From Polyangiaceae bacterium (GTDB lineage Bacteria > Myxococcota_A > Polyangia > Polyangiales > Polyangiaceae), in assembly GCA_041389725.1 (NCBI GenBank), contig JAWKRG010000004.1, positions 434,001 through 498,000 of the forward strand: a DNA stretch of 64,000 nucleotides. Direction: 5' to 3'. Position 1 is the stretch's first letter. Each line of letters starts with the position of its first letter. This document shows, piece after piece, positions 1 to 8,067 of the stretch. The translations under genes and the position numbers were made by a program. Under the pieces are notes generated by a model. That model worked only from the letters and a program-made list of their open reading frames with translations, had not been told where the DNA came from and ran no database searches.

Positions 1-200
1 ACGTGCTTGAGCGCGGCGAGCATTCGCGACTCGTCCCGGCTCTCGAGCTCCGCCTTGAGCTTGGCGGGGTCGAGTCTGCTGGCGGCAGCCTTGCTCTTGC
101 CCTGGGCAGTGGCGTTCCAGCTGGCGCTGGTCAGCGCCAGCGTACAGGCCGCGAAAATCCCTACGTGTCTGAGTGCGCGCATTAGACCGATTCTCCCCAT
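1..200 (-). CDS. Secreted protein, N-terminal part only (possible HEAT-type repeat protein)
   Basis: A reading frame on the minus strand runs off the left edge of the window. It starts at 200 (ATG) or, six codons in, at 182 (ATG). The first 25 or so residues form a signal peptide with a basic start and a hydrophobic stretch ending in Ala-Thr-Ala-Gln. The mature start is rich in Lys, Ala and Glu, with a segment (LKAELESRDESRMLAALKHV) whose spacing recalls a HEAT-type helix. That family call is only a suggestion, since about 65 residues are visible. It is transcribed divergently from the NUDIX gene at 261, so the 60 bases between them must hold both promoters. Confidence 0.6.
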   Translation of the reverse strand, partial: MGRIGLMRALRHVGIFAACTLALTSASWNATAQGKSKAAASRLDPAKLKAELESRDESRMLAALKH

Positions 201-260
201 GACGGCTGTCGATGTACCCTCGGCCGCCTGCACCGGCAAGCCAAAGAGCGTAGTTTTCCC

Positions 261-944
261 ATGAGCGACAGCAATCCCCACATCCCGCCCCCACCCGCCA
301 TCCGTCTCGAAACCGTCGAGGATCGCTCTCCCCCGGACGCGGGTGGCTTCCTGCGACTGGTGCGTAGACGTTTGCGCGCGCACTACCCCGACGGCGGAGT
401 CAGCAAGGAGTTCAACTACGACGAGGTCGATCGCCCCGCCATCGACGCCGTCGTCGTCCTTGCGCACTACACGCGCGACGGCGGCTCGCGTCGCGTGTTC
501 CTTCGCAGTGTCGTGCGCCCGCCCACCTATCTGCGCGATCGAGGGCGGTCACCGGTAAACGAGGTGGACCACCTGGGCAACGCGTGGGAACTGGTTGCGG
601 GCCTGGTGGAACGCGGAGAGCAGACGGCTGACGGCATCGTGGATGCGGCGCGACGGGAGTTGATGGAGGAGCTCGGATTCGACGTGCCGAACTCCGCGCT
701 CCAACCGCTTGGCCCGAGCACCTTTCCCGCACCAGGGATCTGCGCCGAGCGACACTTCTTTTTCCACGTGTTGGTGGATCCAGCGTCCCGCGTGGAGCCC
801 GAGAACGACGGCTCGCCCCTGGAACACGGCGGTGAAGTGCTGGATGTCGACCTGGACGTGGCCTTGGCTGCGTGTCGGGCCGGTGAAGTGGAAGACGCCA
901 AGACCGAACTGGGGCTGCGCCGCTTTGCGGAGCTCGGGCGATGA
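261..944 (+). CDS. NUDIX hydrolase, probably ADP-ribose pyrophosphatase-like
   Basis: This 227-aa protein has a NUDIX box at about residues 114-140: G114, E120, then R132-E133-L, E136-E137 and G139. The Glu residues bind the metal that drives hydrolysis of a nucleoside diphosphate linked to another group. The stretch between E120 and R132 is 11 residues rather than the usual 7, a four-residue insertion in the loop before the catalytic helix. A strand-rich region at 60-90 precedes the box, as in ADP-ribose or NDP-sugar hydrolases. The stop overlaps the start of the downstream NAD-kinase-like gene by four bases (ATGA), so the two are probably translationally coupled and may share a role in nicotinamide nucleotide turnover. 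The substrate is not shown by the sequence. Confidence 0.85.
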   Translation: MSDSNPHIPPPPAIRLETVEDRSPPDAGGFLRLVRRRLRAHYPDGGVSKEFNYDEVDRPAIDAVVVLAHYTRDGGSRRVFLRSVVRPPTYLRDRGRSPVNEVDHLGNAWELVAGLVERGEQTADGIVDAARRELMEELGFDVPNSALQPLGPSTFPAPGICAERHFFFHVLVDPASRVEPENDGSPLEHGGEVLDVDLDVALAACRAGEVEDAKTELGLRRFAELGR

Positions 945-1840
945 GCAACCCGCGCGTCATCGTCGTGGTGAAGCGTTCCGCGCTTCGCCGCTACGTGGAG
1001 GAGGAAGGGGACGGCCGTGCGAGGCGTCTGGTGCGACGCAACGACCCCACGGTAGCCCATTGGCGTCAGTCCCACCTGGATCACGAGCGGACGGTGGAAG
1101 CCGTGGAGGCAGCGCTGGACTCGGTGGGCGCGCGGGTCGTGGTGTTGCGGGGTAGCCACGCTGCCTTCGACTCGGAAGGCGCTTCTCTGGTGGTCGCGGT
1201 GGGCGGCGACGGGACGCTGCTTGCGGCGTCGCACAACGTCGGCAACGTGCCGGTGCTGGGTGTGAACAGCGCGCCGCGGTTCAGCGTTGGGTTCTTCTGC
1301 GCAGCTCGGCGTAGCAATCTGCGCCGCATGCTGGGTGACGCTCTGGAGGGCACTGCGGACAAGGTGCGCTTGGCGCGTATGACCGTGAGCGTGAATGGTC
1401 GCGTGCGCTCCAAGCGCGTGCTGAACGAGGCCCTGTATTGTCACTGCTCGCCAGCAGCGACGTCACGCTATCTGCTTTCCCATCGCCGCATTCGTGAAGA
1501 GCACAAGTCCAGCGGCTTTTGGGTCGGCCCTGCCGCGGGGTCGACTGCAGCCCAGCGTTCCGCGGGTGGGCGCATCTTGCCGCTGCGATCACGCAAGTTG
1601 CAGCTGGTGGTGCGCGAACCCTATCCGAGCTTCGGGCGCCGCTATCGATTGGCGCGCTTCTTGGTCGAGCCCGGCGAGCGCGTGGTGGCGGAAAGCATGA
1701 TGCACGAAGCCTGCATGTTCCTCGACGGCCCCTATCGACGCATTGGTTTCGGCCTGGGAGATTCCGCGAGTTTCACCCTGAGTGAGGAACCGCTGACGGT
1801 GCTCGGGCTTTCAGGCAAACGCGCACTGGCCACTGCGTGA
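941..1840 (+). CDS. NAD kinase family protein
   Basis: The 299-aa protein carries the two hallmarks of ATP-dependent NAD kinases. One is the GGDGT loop at residues 88-92, followed by an asparagine-serine strand (LGVNS). The other is a Gly-Ser-Thr-Ala ... Ser-Ala-Gly-Gly motif near residue 200, with an LNE motif at 161-163. The family phosphorylates NAD(H) to NADP(H). The N-terminal 85 residues are longer and more charged than in typical bacterial NadK, and the GST-A-x2-SAGG motif differs slightly from the standard one, so this may be a paralogue rather than the housekeeping enzyme. It overlaps the upstream NUDIX gene by four bases, which implies co-expression. Confidence 0.85.
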   Translation: MSNPRVIVVVKRSALRRYVEEEGDGRARRLVRRNDPTVAHWRQSHLDHERTVEAVEAALDSVGARVVVLRGSHAAFDSEGASLVVAVGGDGTLLAASHNVGNVPVLGVNSAPRFSVGFFCAARRSNLRRMLGDALEGTADKVRLARMTVSVNGRVRSKRVLNEALYCHCSPAATSRYLLSHRRIREEHKSSGFWVGPAAGSTAAQRSAGGRILPLRSRKLQLVVREPYPSFGRRYRLARFLVEPGERVVAESMMHEACMFLDGPYRRIGFGLGDSASFTLSEEPLTVLGLSGKRALATA

Positions 1841-1925
1841 AGCACACATTGTGCGACATGTTTTCGTGTTGCCTGCGGATAGGGCCGGGTGTGCGTCGAG
1901 GGGCGCGCTATGCTGGCGCACGAGG

Positions 1926-2579
1926 ATGCCGGTACACATCAAGCGTCTCACCTTGTTGAGCCTGGTTGCGCTGATCGGTTGCGCGACGGCAGAAGGGGTT
2001 GGGCCCGGCGAAGGTAGCGGCGCAGGCTTCGCGGGAATGGCCGGCACGGCGGGTTCGGGCGCAGGCAAGACAGACAATCCCAACCTGGGCGGAAGCGGTG
2101 GGCTGACCGTAGGCGGCTCCGGTGGCGGCAGTGCGGGCCTGGCGTCCGGGGGTGTGAGCGGCGGCGCGGGCACGGCCTCGGGGGGCAGCGCTGGCAGTAG
2201 CGACGGCGGCAGTTGTGAGCCAGGCAAGAAGAAGTGCGGCGGCTTGTGCGTGGAGCCCACCGCCGGTGTGGGGTGTGACCCACTCATTTGTAGTCCCTGT
2301 CCAGCTGTCGCGAATGCGGTGCTCAAGTGCACGGGCACGCTTTGCGACTTCGATTGCATCGCTGGCTACACGAAGAGCGGCAGCAGCTGCGTGCCCCAAG
2401 GCGGCACGGGCGGCAGCACCGGTACGGGTGGAAGCACCGGCACGGGTGGTGGCGGCGCCTGCGCCTTGCCGTGTGACTTCACGAGCGCGTCGAGTCAGTT
2501 CGTCTGTACCGCTGCGTGCATACTGACGGGCGCGAACTTCGGCTTGTGCCTGCCGAACAACTGCTGCGCCTGCACCTAG
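1926..2579 (+). CDS. Gly/Ser-rich, Cys-rich lipoprotein
   Basis: The start at 1926 places a classic lipoprotein signal (about 19 residues, lipobox LIGC) at the N-terminus; an upstream in-frame ATG at 1851 would bury it. After the lipidated Cys comes a low-complexity Gly/Ser/Ala stretch of about 75 residues, a linker typical of myxobacterial surface lipoproteins. A Cys-rich region follows (CEPGKKKCGGLC and later pairs), then a short GTGGST repeat and a final Cys-rich block ending in CCACT. The many Cys residues suggest a disulfide-bonded extracytoplasmic module. It resembles the lipoprotein at 54236-55429 in layout. Its function is unknown. Confidence 0.8.
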   Translation: MPVHIKRLTLLSLVALIGCATAEGVGPGEGSGAGFAGMAGTAGSGAGKTDNPNLGGSGGLTVGGSGGGSAGLASGGVSGGAGTASGGSAGSSDGGSCEPGKKKCGGLCVEPTAGVGCDPLICSPCPAVANAVLKCTGTLCDFDCIAGYTKSGSSCVPQGGTGGSTGTGGSTGTGGGGACALPCDFTSASSQFVCTAACILTGANFGLCLPNNCCACT

Positions 2580-2659
2580 ACGGCCTGCAGCGGAGTGCTC
2601 GGCCACGCGGTGGTCGCCTCCTCGCGTTTCGATCGTGTATGGTAGCAGCGAGGAATGAC

Positions 2660-3511
2660 ATGCTGGATTACCGCACTAGGGTGACGCAGGCTGGCGTTCT
2701 GTGCGTCGTGCTGGCTGCCCCCAGCGCGTGGGCAGGCGACAAGAAGGCCGACGACAAGAAGGACGACGACAACGTCGTCTTCGACAACACGAAGCCGAAG
2801 CAGCAGAACGCGATCGAGGCAGACGACAGCGGTGTGGTGTTCGACAACCGCGAGCCTCCCAAGGAGGAGCCGAAGGAGCTCGACAACGCCACGACCTTCG
2901 CCACCACGGATCCCGATGCGCCCGACGAGCGTCGGCGGCGCTTTCGTTCGGGCTTCTCGGCGGGCTTTCGTCTGGGATGGTCCTTGCCGGGGGGCGAGAT
3001 TGAAAAGGGCTCCAAGCTGAGCGCCGGCGTGACCGGTGCCTTGGGGGCCGGTGCGCAACTAGGCTACCGCTTCACCCCGAACCTCATCGTGGCGCTCGAC
3101 ATGGGTGGGGGCTACGTCTTTCCCGACAACTGCGGAGGGGGCGCGAACTGCAGCGGATGGCAGTTGCGCGGCGGGTTGATGGGCATCTGGCGCATTCTGC
3201 CTTTCGAGTACACATCACCCTGGGTGGGACTAGGTCCCGGCTACGAATACCTGGTCCAGTCCGTGAGTGTGGGCGGCAGTGAAGTGTCGCGTGCGGTGCA
3301 CGGCCTGCAGTATTTCGAGTTCTCGGCGGGCGTGGATTTCCGCACCTCGCGCACTTATGCGGGGCCGTACCTCAGCTTTGCGATGGGACGGTTTGGCTCA
3401 TACTCCACATCGGGCAGCACCCCGAACGGCGAGATCGACGATTCCGGGTCGATCGACGACCCTGCCACACACAACTGGATCACGTTCGGGCTTCACGCCC
3501 TGTTGGACTGA
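2660..3511 (+). CDS. Outer-membrane beta-barrel protein
   Basis: The start at 2660 gives a signal peptide (MLDYRTRVTQAG then a hydrophobic run ending in AWAG) behind a GAGGA-like ribosome site; earlier in-frame ATG codons lie in the preceding intergenic region. The mature N-terminus is a highly charged segment of about 90 residues with two similar acidic copies (DNVVFDNTKPK and SGVVFDNREPPK). From about residue 95 the protein alternates hydrophobic and polar residues in glycine-rich strands (GFRLGWSLPGG, LGYRFTPNLIVALDMGGGY). It ends in an alternating strand, as expected for an 8-stranded barrel of the OmpA/OmpW size class. Ligand and role are unknown. Confidence 0.75.
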   Translation: MLDYRTRVTQAGVLCVVLAAPSAWAGDKKADDKKDDDNVVFDNTKPKQQNAIEADDSGVVFDNREPPKEEPKELDNATTFATTDPDAPDERRRRFRSGFSAGFRLGWSLPGGEIEKGSKLSAGVTGALGAGAQLGYRFTPNLIVALDMGGGYVFPDNCGGGANCSGWQLRGGLMGIWRILPFEYTSPWVGLGPGYEYLVQSVSVGGSEVSRAVHGLQYFEFSAGVDFRTSRTYAGPYLSFAMGRFGSYSTSGSTPNGEIDDSGSIDDPATHNWITFGLHALLD

Positions 3512-3520
3512 GCGTCTTCC

Positions 3521-3557
3521 CAGGCCGCCGCGCTGTGCTCGTCGTGGCGGCAGCCTG
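3521..3557. terminator. Hairpin between convergent genes
   Basis: The arms CAGGC-CGCC and GGCGG-CAGCCTG can pair with one bulge, in the 57-base gap between the barrel gene (ending 3511) and eno (ending 3569 on the other strand). There is no clear T-run, so a bidirectional termination role is inferred from position only. Confidence 0.35.
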
Positions 3558-3568
3558 CGAAGGGGTGC

Positions 3569-4846
3569 TCAGGCGCCGAAACGAGCGAACGGACTGCGAC
3601 CGGAATAGACCTGGGCCTCGTCCAGTTCTTCGGCAATGCGCAGGAGCTGGTTGTACTTGGCGATGCGATCGCTGCGGCTCAGACTGCCCGTCTTGATCTG
3701 CCCAGCATTGGTGGCCACGGCCAGATCGGCGATGAACGCGTCCTCGGTCTCACCGGAACGGTGCGAGATGACCGAGGTATAGCCGGCGTTGCCCGCCATG
3801 CGGATCGTGTCCAGGGTTTCCGTCAGGGAGCCGATCTGATTCAGCTTGATCAAGATGCTGTTGGCGATGTGTTGATCGATTCCTCGTGACAGGCGCTTGG
3901 GGTTGGTGACGAAGAGGTCGTCGCCCACCAGCTGCACCTTGGAGCCAAGGCGTTCACTCAGCTGCGCCCAAGCGTCCCAGTCGTCTTCTGCCACGCCGTC
4001 TTCGATGCTGACGATGGGGTACTTCTCGCACAGGGCGGCGTAGACATCGACTAGCTCCTTCGCCGCCAGAGTCTTCTTGTCGAAGGTGTACTTGCCGTCC
4101 TTGTAGAACTCGCTGGCGGCGGCATCCAGGGCTAGTGCGACCTGCTTGCCCGGGGCGTAGCCTGCTGCCTCGATTGCGGAAACGATGCGGGCCAAGGCCT
4201 GCTCGTTGGACTCCAGGCGCGGAGCGAAGCCACCTTCGTCACCCACCGCCGTCGTCAGCTTGTCCTTCTTCAGGTTGGCCTTCAACGCATGGAAGACCTC
4301 GGTGCCGGCGCGCAGCGCGTCCGCGAAGTCATCGAACCCCAGCGGCACGATCATGAACTCTTGCACTTCGAGGCCGTTGTCGGCGTGGGTACCGCCGTTG
4401 ACGATATTCATCAGTGGCGTGGGCAGTACGCGGGCGGCAGCACCGCCCAGGTAGCGCCAGAGCGGCAGTCCAACGGTCTCCGCACCAGCGCGTGCCGCCG
4501 CCAAGCTGACGGCCAGGATGGCGTTCGCGCCGAGCTTGCCCTTGTTCGGCGTGCCGTCCAGCTCCAGCATGCGCTGATCGATGTCCACTTGCTCGAGGCA
4601 AGACAGACCCATCAGCGCCGGCGCGATCACGTCATTGACGTTCTCGATCGCTTTGAGCACGCCCTTGCCACCGAATCGCGCCTTGTCGCCGTCACGCAGC
4701 TCCAAAGCTTCGTGTTCACCCGTGGAAGCGCCGCTGGGCACTGCCGCGCGACCCTCGCCTGCAGTGGTGACGACTTCGGCCTCCAAGGTGGGGTTGCCTC
4801 GGGAGTCCAGGATTTCGCGCGCGTGGATGTGGAGTATTTCCGCCAT
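3569..4846 (-). CDS. eno: Enolase (phosphopyruvate hydratase)
   Basis: This 425-aa protein matches bacterial enolase throughout and has the normal length. It converts 2-phosphoglycerate to phosphoenolpyruvate in glycolysis. Visible signatures are the N-terminal AREILDSRGNPTLE block, the SGASTGEHEA mobile loop, the VQEFMIVP segment, the GDEGGFAP loop, the family signature around ILIKLNQIGSLTET with its catalytic Lys, and SHRSGETED near the C-terminus. It lies 36 bases after the HD-GYP gene on the same strand and is probably the last gene of the phoH / HD-GYP / eno transcript. The ATG start at 4846 is fixed by the conserved N-terminus. Confidence 0.98.
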   Translation of the reverse strand: MAEILHIHAREILDSRGNPTLEAEVVTTAGEGRAAVPSGASTGEHEALELRDGDKARFGGKGVLKAIENVNDVIAPALMGLSCLEQVDIDQRMLELDGTPNKGKLGANAILAVSLAAARAGAETVGLPLWRYLGGAAARVLPTPLMNIVNGGTHADNGLEVQEFMIVPLGFDDFADALRAGTEVFHALKANLKKDKLTTAVGDEGGFAPRLESNEQALARIVSAIEAAGYAPGKQVALALDAAASEFYKDGKYTFDKKTLAAKELVDVYAALCEKYPIVSIEDGVAEDDWDAWAQLSERLGSKVQLVGDDLFVTNPKRLSRGIDQHIANSILIKLNQIGSLTETLDTIRMAGNAGYTSVISHRSGETEDAFIADLAVATNAGQIKTGSLSRSDRIAKYNQLLRIAEELDEAQVYSGRSPFARFGA

Positions 4847-4882
4847 GGGCGGCGGATAGCATTTCTGCGCGCCGGCTGCCGG

Positions 4883-6880
4883 CTATTGTCGAACGTCCGT
4901 GGCGCGTTCCCACGCCTTCGCGTCGCGGAAGATCCGCACCAGCTCCGCATCCACGTGCCCGTCCTTGACCTCCAAATTCAGGATGTCCAGGGCCTTTTCC
5001 AAGGGTACTGCACGTTTGTAGGGGCGGTCGCTGGCAGTCAACGCATCGAAGATGTCGCTGATGGTCATCATCTTGGACTGCAGTGGGATTTCCGCTGCGT
5101 GAAGTCGATGGGGGTATCCAGTACCGTTGAGCCGCTCGTGGTGAGCGCCGGCGATCACCGCTACTCGCGAGAAGGTTTTGCCCCAGGGGATCTTCGAGAG
5201 AAAGCGGAAGGTGTGAGTCACGTGACTCCGAATCTCGTCGAACTCTTCCGGTGTGAGTGAGCCTCGCATCACGCTCAAAGACTTCACCTCTTGCTCACCC
5301 AAGAGCGGTGCCTCGCTCCCGTCCAGGCGCGCGTAGATCTGGCGTCCCAGCTCGGCGATCTTCTTGAAGTCACCGGCGGCGAGCACCGTGGGTTCGTTGG
5401 CGTGCATGATGGTCTGCCACGCCTCGTCGACCTGGGCGCGGCGCTCGAGCAGCTCTTCGTCGAAGGCAGCGAGTTCGCTGGCCGAAGCGCCGCGCGACAT
5501 GGCGCTCAGCTTTCGGTCCAGCACGTCCAGCTCGACGGTGCGCGTCACGAAGTCGAAGCGCTGACGGATCGACTCTAGCTCGTGGGGGTAGAGCTTCTTG
5601 GCCTTCACCAGCACGTGTTCGCGGACGCCGATCTTGCCGAAGTCGTGCAAGAGTGACGCGTACTCGATCTCGCGCAGGTCCTCTGCCTTCCAGATCACGT
5701 CCCGGTAGGGGCCGCTGTCCTCGCGTTCCACCGCGGCGGCGAGCGCGACCGTCAGATCGGCGACCCGGCGGCTGTGACCGCTGGTGGTGGGGTCGCGCTG
5801 TTCGATGGCATCGACGCTCGCCCGCACGAAGCCCTCGAAGATGGTGCGGATCTCGTCGTAGAGGATGGCGTTCTCCAGGGCGATGCCCGCTTGAGAAGCC
5901 AGGGTCAGCAGCAACTGCTCACTGCGATCGTCGAAGGGCACTACCCAACGCTCGCAGTCCTCGGGGCAAGTCAGCTTCTGACTGGGTTCCTTCTTCTTGT
6001 TGATCAGTTGCAGGACCCCGATCACCTCGCCGGACTTGCTGATCAACGGCGTGCACAACATGCTTTTGGTGCGGTAGCCGACCTTCTCGTCGAAGGAGCG
6101 ATCGAAGCTGAAGGGAGAGCCGGCAGGCATCTGGTAGGCGTCATCGATGCGCAGCGTGGTCTTTTCGAGGGCGACGTGGCCGGCCATGCTGCGCCGACTG
6201 ATGGGCATGGTGAACTCTCGCGAGTCGAAGGACACCGAGTCGTTCTGGCTGGTCTTGAAGCGCAGCTCCCGGCGGGAAGGATCGGGATCGCTTCCCTCCA
6301 CCACGTAGATGCTGCCCGCGTCTGCACCCGTGACGAAGCGGCTCTTCTCCAAGATCAAGCCGAGCAACTTCGCAATCTCGCGTTCGGTGGTCAGAGCGCG
6401 CGCGATCTCGATCAGCTCACCCAGCTCGTAGCGGTAGCGGCTGAGCCACTTGCCACGGCTCTCGCTGCGCGCCTTGATGTCCATCAGCTCGAAAGCTTGC
6501 CCCAGCGTCACCGAGACTTCGTTGGAGTGCGGCTGTTCGCCCAGCAGTGCGAACAACCCGCGGTTCTGCGCCTCCGCCAGCGCGCCGGCTTCCAACTGGC
6601 CCAGCAGTACCAACCGCATCTCGTAGGCCGCGAGGGCGTCTGCGTAGGGCGCGAACAACTCGCGTCCGCGCTCCCAGGTCGCCGCCGGGGCCAGCAATAC
6701 GGAGCGTCCACTCTGACGCACCAGACAGAGCAAGGGATGCGGACACGCCACGGTGATGCCCGAGAGGCCCGGCAGCCTGCGGATGGTGTCGGCCAGCGCG
6801 GCAACTCGACTCACGGTCTCGCGCGCCTCCTCGTTCAAGTCACGCAGTACCGGCCCCCCACTCTCGGTGCTCAGCGTCAT
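4883..6880 (-). CDS. GAF plus HD-GYP domain protein, predicted c-di-GMP phosphodiesterase
   Basis: The 665-aa protein has an N-terminal region of about 150 residues without a clear match, a GAF sensory domain at roughly 160-340, and a C-terminal HD-GYP domain. The HD-GYP parts are SGHSRR (H369), the LLHDFGKIG metal site (H412-D413), HVTHTF near 553, and HHERLNGTGYP at about 580-590. The family hydrolyses cyclic di-GMP to pGpG or GMP. The HD and GYP halves are separated by an unusually long segment (about 430-545) with predicted coiled-coil character. The start codon overlaps the phoH stop (ATGA), so the two are coupled. A PilZ protein, a possible c-di-GMP receptor, is encoded at 17299-18555. 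Confidence 0.93.
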   Translation of the reverse strand: MTLSTESGGPVLRDLNEEARETVSRVAALADTIRRLPGLSGITVACPHPLLCLVRQSGRSVLLAPAATWERGRELFAPYADALAAYEMRLVLLGQLEAGALAEAQNRGLFALLGEQPHSNEVSVTLGQAFELMDIKARSESRGKWLSRYRYELGELIEIARALTTEREIAKLLGLILEKSRFVTGADAGSIYVVEGSDPDPSRRELRFKTSQNDSVSFDSREFTMPISRRSMAGHVALEKTTLRIDDAYQMPAGSPFSFDRSFDEKVGYRTKSMLCTPLISKSGEVIGVLQLINKKKEPSQKLTCPEDCERWVVPFDDRSEQLLLTLASQAGIALENAILYDEIRTIFEGFVRASVDAIEQRDPTTSGHSRRVADLTVALAAAVEREDSGPYRDVIWKAEDLREIEYASLLHDFGKIGVREHVLVKAKKLYPHELESIRQRFDFVTRTVELDVLDRKLSAMSRGASASELAAFDEELLERRAQVDEAWQTIMHANEPTVLAAGDFKKIAELGRQIYARLDGSEAPLLGEQEVKSLSVMRGSLTPEEFDEIRSHVTHTFRFLSKIPWGKTFSRVAVIAGAHHERLNGTGYPHRLHAAEIPLQSKMMTISDIFDALTASDRPYKRAVPLEKALDILNLEVKDGHVDAELVRIFRDAKAWERATDVRQ

Positions 6881-7908
6881 TCTATGTCGTCCTCGGAGTC
6901 CGTCGACCCACCGTTGCCTCGGCGGTCATCAGCTTGCCGTCGCAGCTCGGCGTCGCGCCGCTCGTAGGCTACGACGATCTTTTGCACCAGGGAATGGCGC
7001 ACGACGTCCGCGTCCGTGAAGGTGCAAAACGCGATGCCAGAAATCGTCGCCAAGAGCTCGCTGGCCTCGCGCAGGCCGCTGCGAGCGCCCGTGGGCAGGT
7101 CTGTCTGGGTGATGTCGCCAGTCACGCACGCCTTGGAGCCGAAGCCAAGGCGCGTGAGGAACATGCGCATCTGCTCGGAGGTGGCGTTCTGGGCCTCGTC
7201 CAGAATGACGAAGGAGTCGTTCAAGGTTCGGCCTCGCATGAACGCGAGCGGCGCAACCTCGATCTGCCCGCGCTCGCGCATCTGCTCGACCTTGTCGAAG
7301 TCCAACATGTCGTGCAGGGCGTCGTACAGCGGGCGCAAGTAGGGATTCACCTTCTCTGCGAGGTCGCCGGGTAAGAACCCCAACTTTTCCCCGGCTTCCA
7401 CCGCGGGGCGGGTGAGGATGATGCGCTTGACGCGCTTCTGCATCAGCGCGCTCGCGGCCATCGCCATCGCGAGATAGGTCTTTCCGGTTCCGGCGGGGCC
7501 AATGCCGAAGGTGAGGTCGTGCTGGCGAATCGCCTCGATGTAGCGCCGCTGCGCTTGTCCCTTGGGCGCGATGGGCTTGCGACGCGGCGTGATCAGCACG
7601 ACCTCGTCGATGAGGTCGATCAGCGTGCTCTGGGGATCGTCGCGGAGCCCGCGCACCGTCCGCGCCACGTCGTTGGGGCCGATCTCGTAGCCCTTGCTCA
7701 CTAGGTGTGCGACGTCCGAGAGAAAACGGTGCGCGACGCGCACGTCACGCTCCTCACCAGACAGATAGATCGTGTTGCCGCGCAGGCTCACCTCCGCGCC
7801 GCTCTGGCGCGACAGCTCGCCCAACAACTCGCTCTGCGGTCCCGACAGCGCCATGAGCACGGAGGTGTTTTCGACTTCCAAGCTCTCGCTGTAGGGGGGG
7901 GCATTCAT
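6877..7908 (-). CDS. PhoH family ATPase
   Basis: This 343-aa protein begins at the ATG at 7908 (MNAPPYSESLEV); reading further upstream would run into the divergent PBP gene. An N-terminal region of about 100 residues, KH-like in its spacing, precedes the PhoH ATPase domain. That domain has a Walker A motif GPAGTGKT at about 137-144, an RPAVEAGEKLGFLPG block, and a Walker B motif FVILDEAQNAT. PhoH proteins are cytoplasmic ATPases linked to RNA metabolism, often near ybeY and, in many bacteria, an HD-domain gene. Here the downstream partner is an HD-GYP gene coupled by a 4-base overlap. The tail is highly charged and probably disordered. Confidence 0.93.
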   Translation of the reverse strand: MNAPPYSESLEVENTSVLMALSGPQSELLGELSRQSGAEVSLRGNTIYLSGEERDVRVAHRFLSDVAHLVSKGYEIGPNDVARTVRGLRDDPQSTLIDLIDEVVLITPRRKPIAPKGQAQRRYIEAIRQHDLTFGIGPAGTGKTYLAMAMAASALMQKRVKRIILTRPAVEAGEKLGFLPGDLAEKVNPYLRPLYDALHDMLDFDKVEQMRERGQIEVAPLAFMRGRTLNDSFVILDEAQNATSEQMRMFLTRLGFGSKACVTGDITQTDLPTGARSGLREASELLATISGIAFCTFTDADVVRHSLVQKIVVAYERRDAELRRQADDRRGNGGSTDSEDDIE

Positions 7909-8067
7909 GTGTTCGCGGCGTCGTCCTGGGACGACTTTCGGCTTCAGGATAGACCCGTTGTCGTCGCTTCGCACGGAGGCGCCGGGGGAACCGAACGAAT
8001 TTTCACCCAAGCCCGATCTTTCGCGCTTTTCTTGGCCGAATCGCGCAGTCGCCGCTAACCGGGTGGC

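Noticed and set aside
5774..6967. Long plus-strand reading frame opposite the HD-GYP gene
   Set aside because: It lies fully within a gene with clear domains on the other strand and its translation has no family match; long antisense frames are expected at this GC content.
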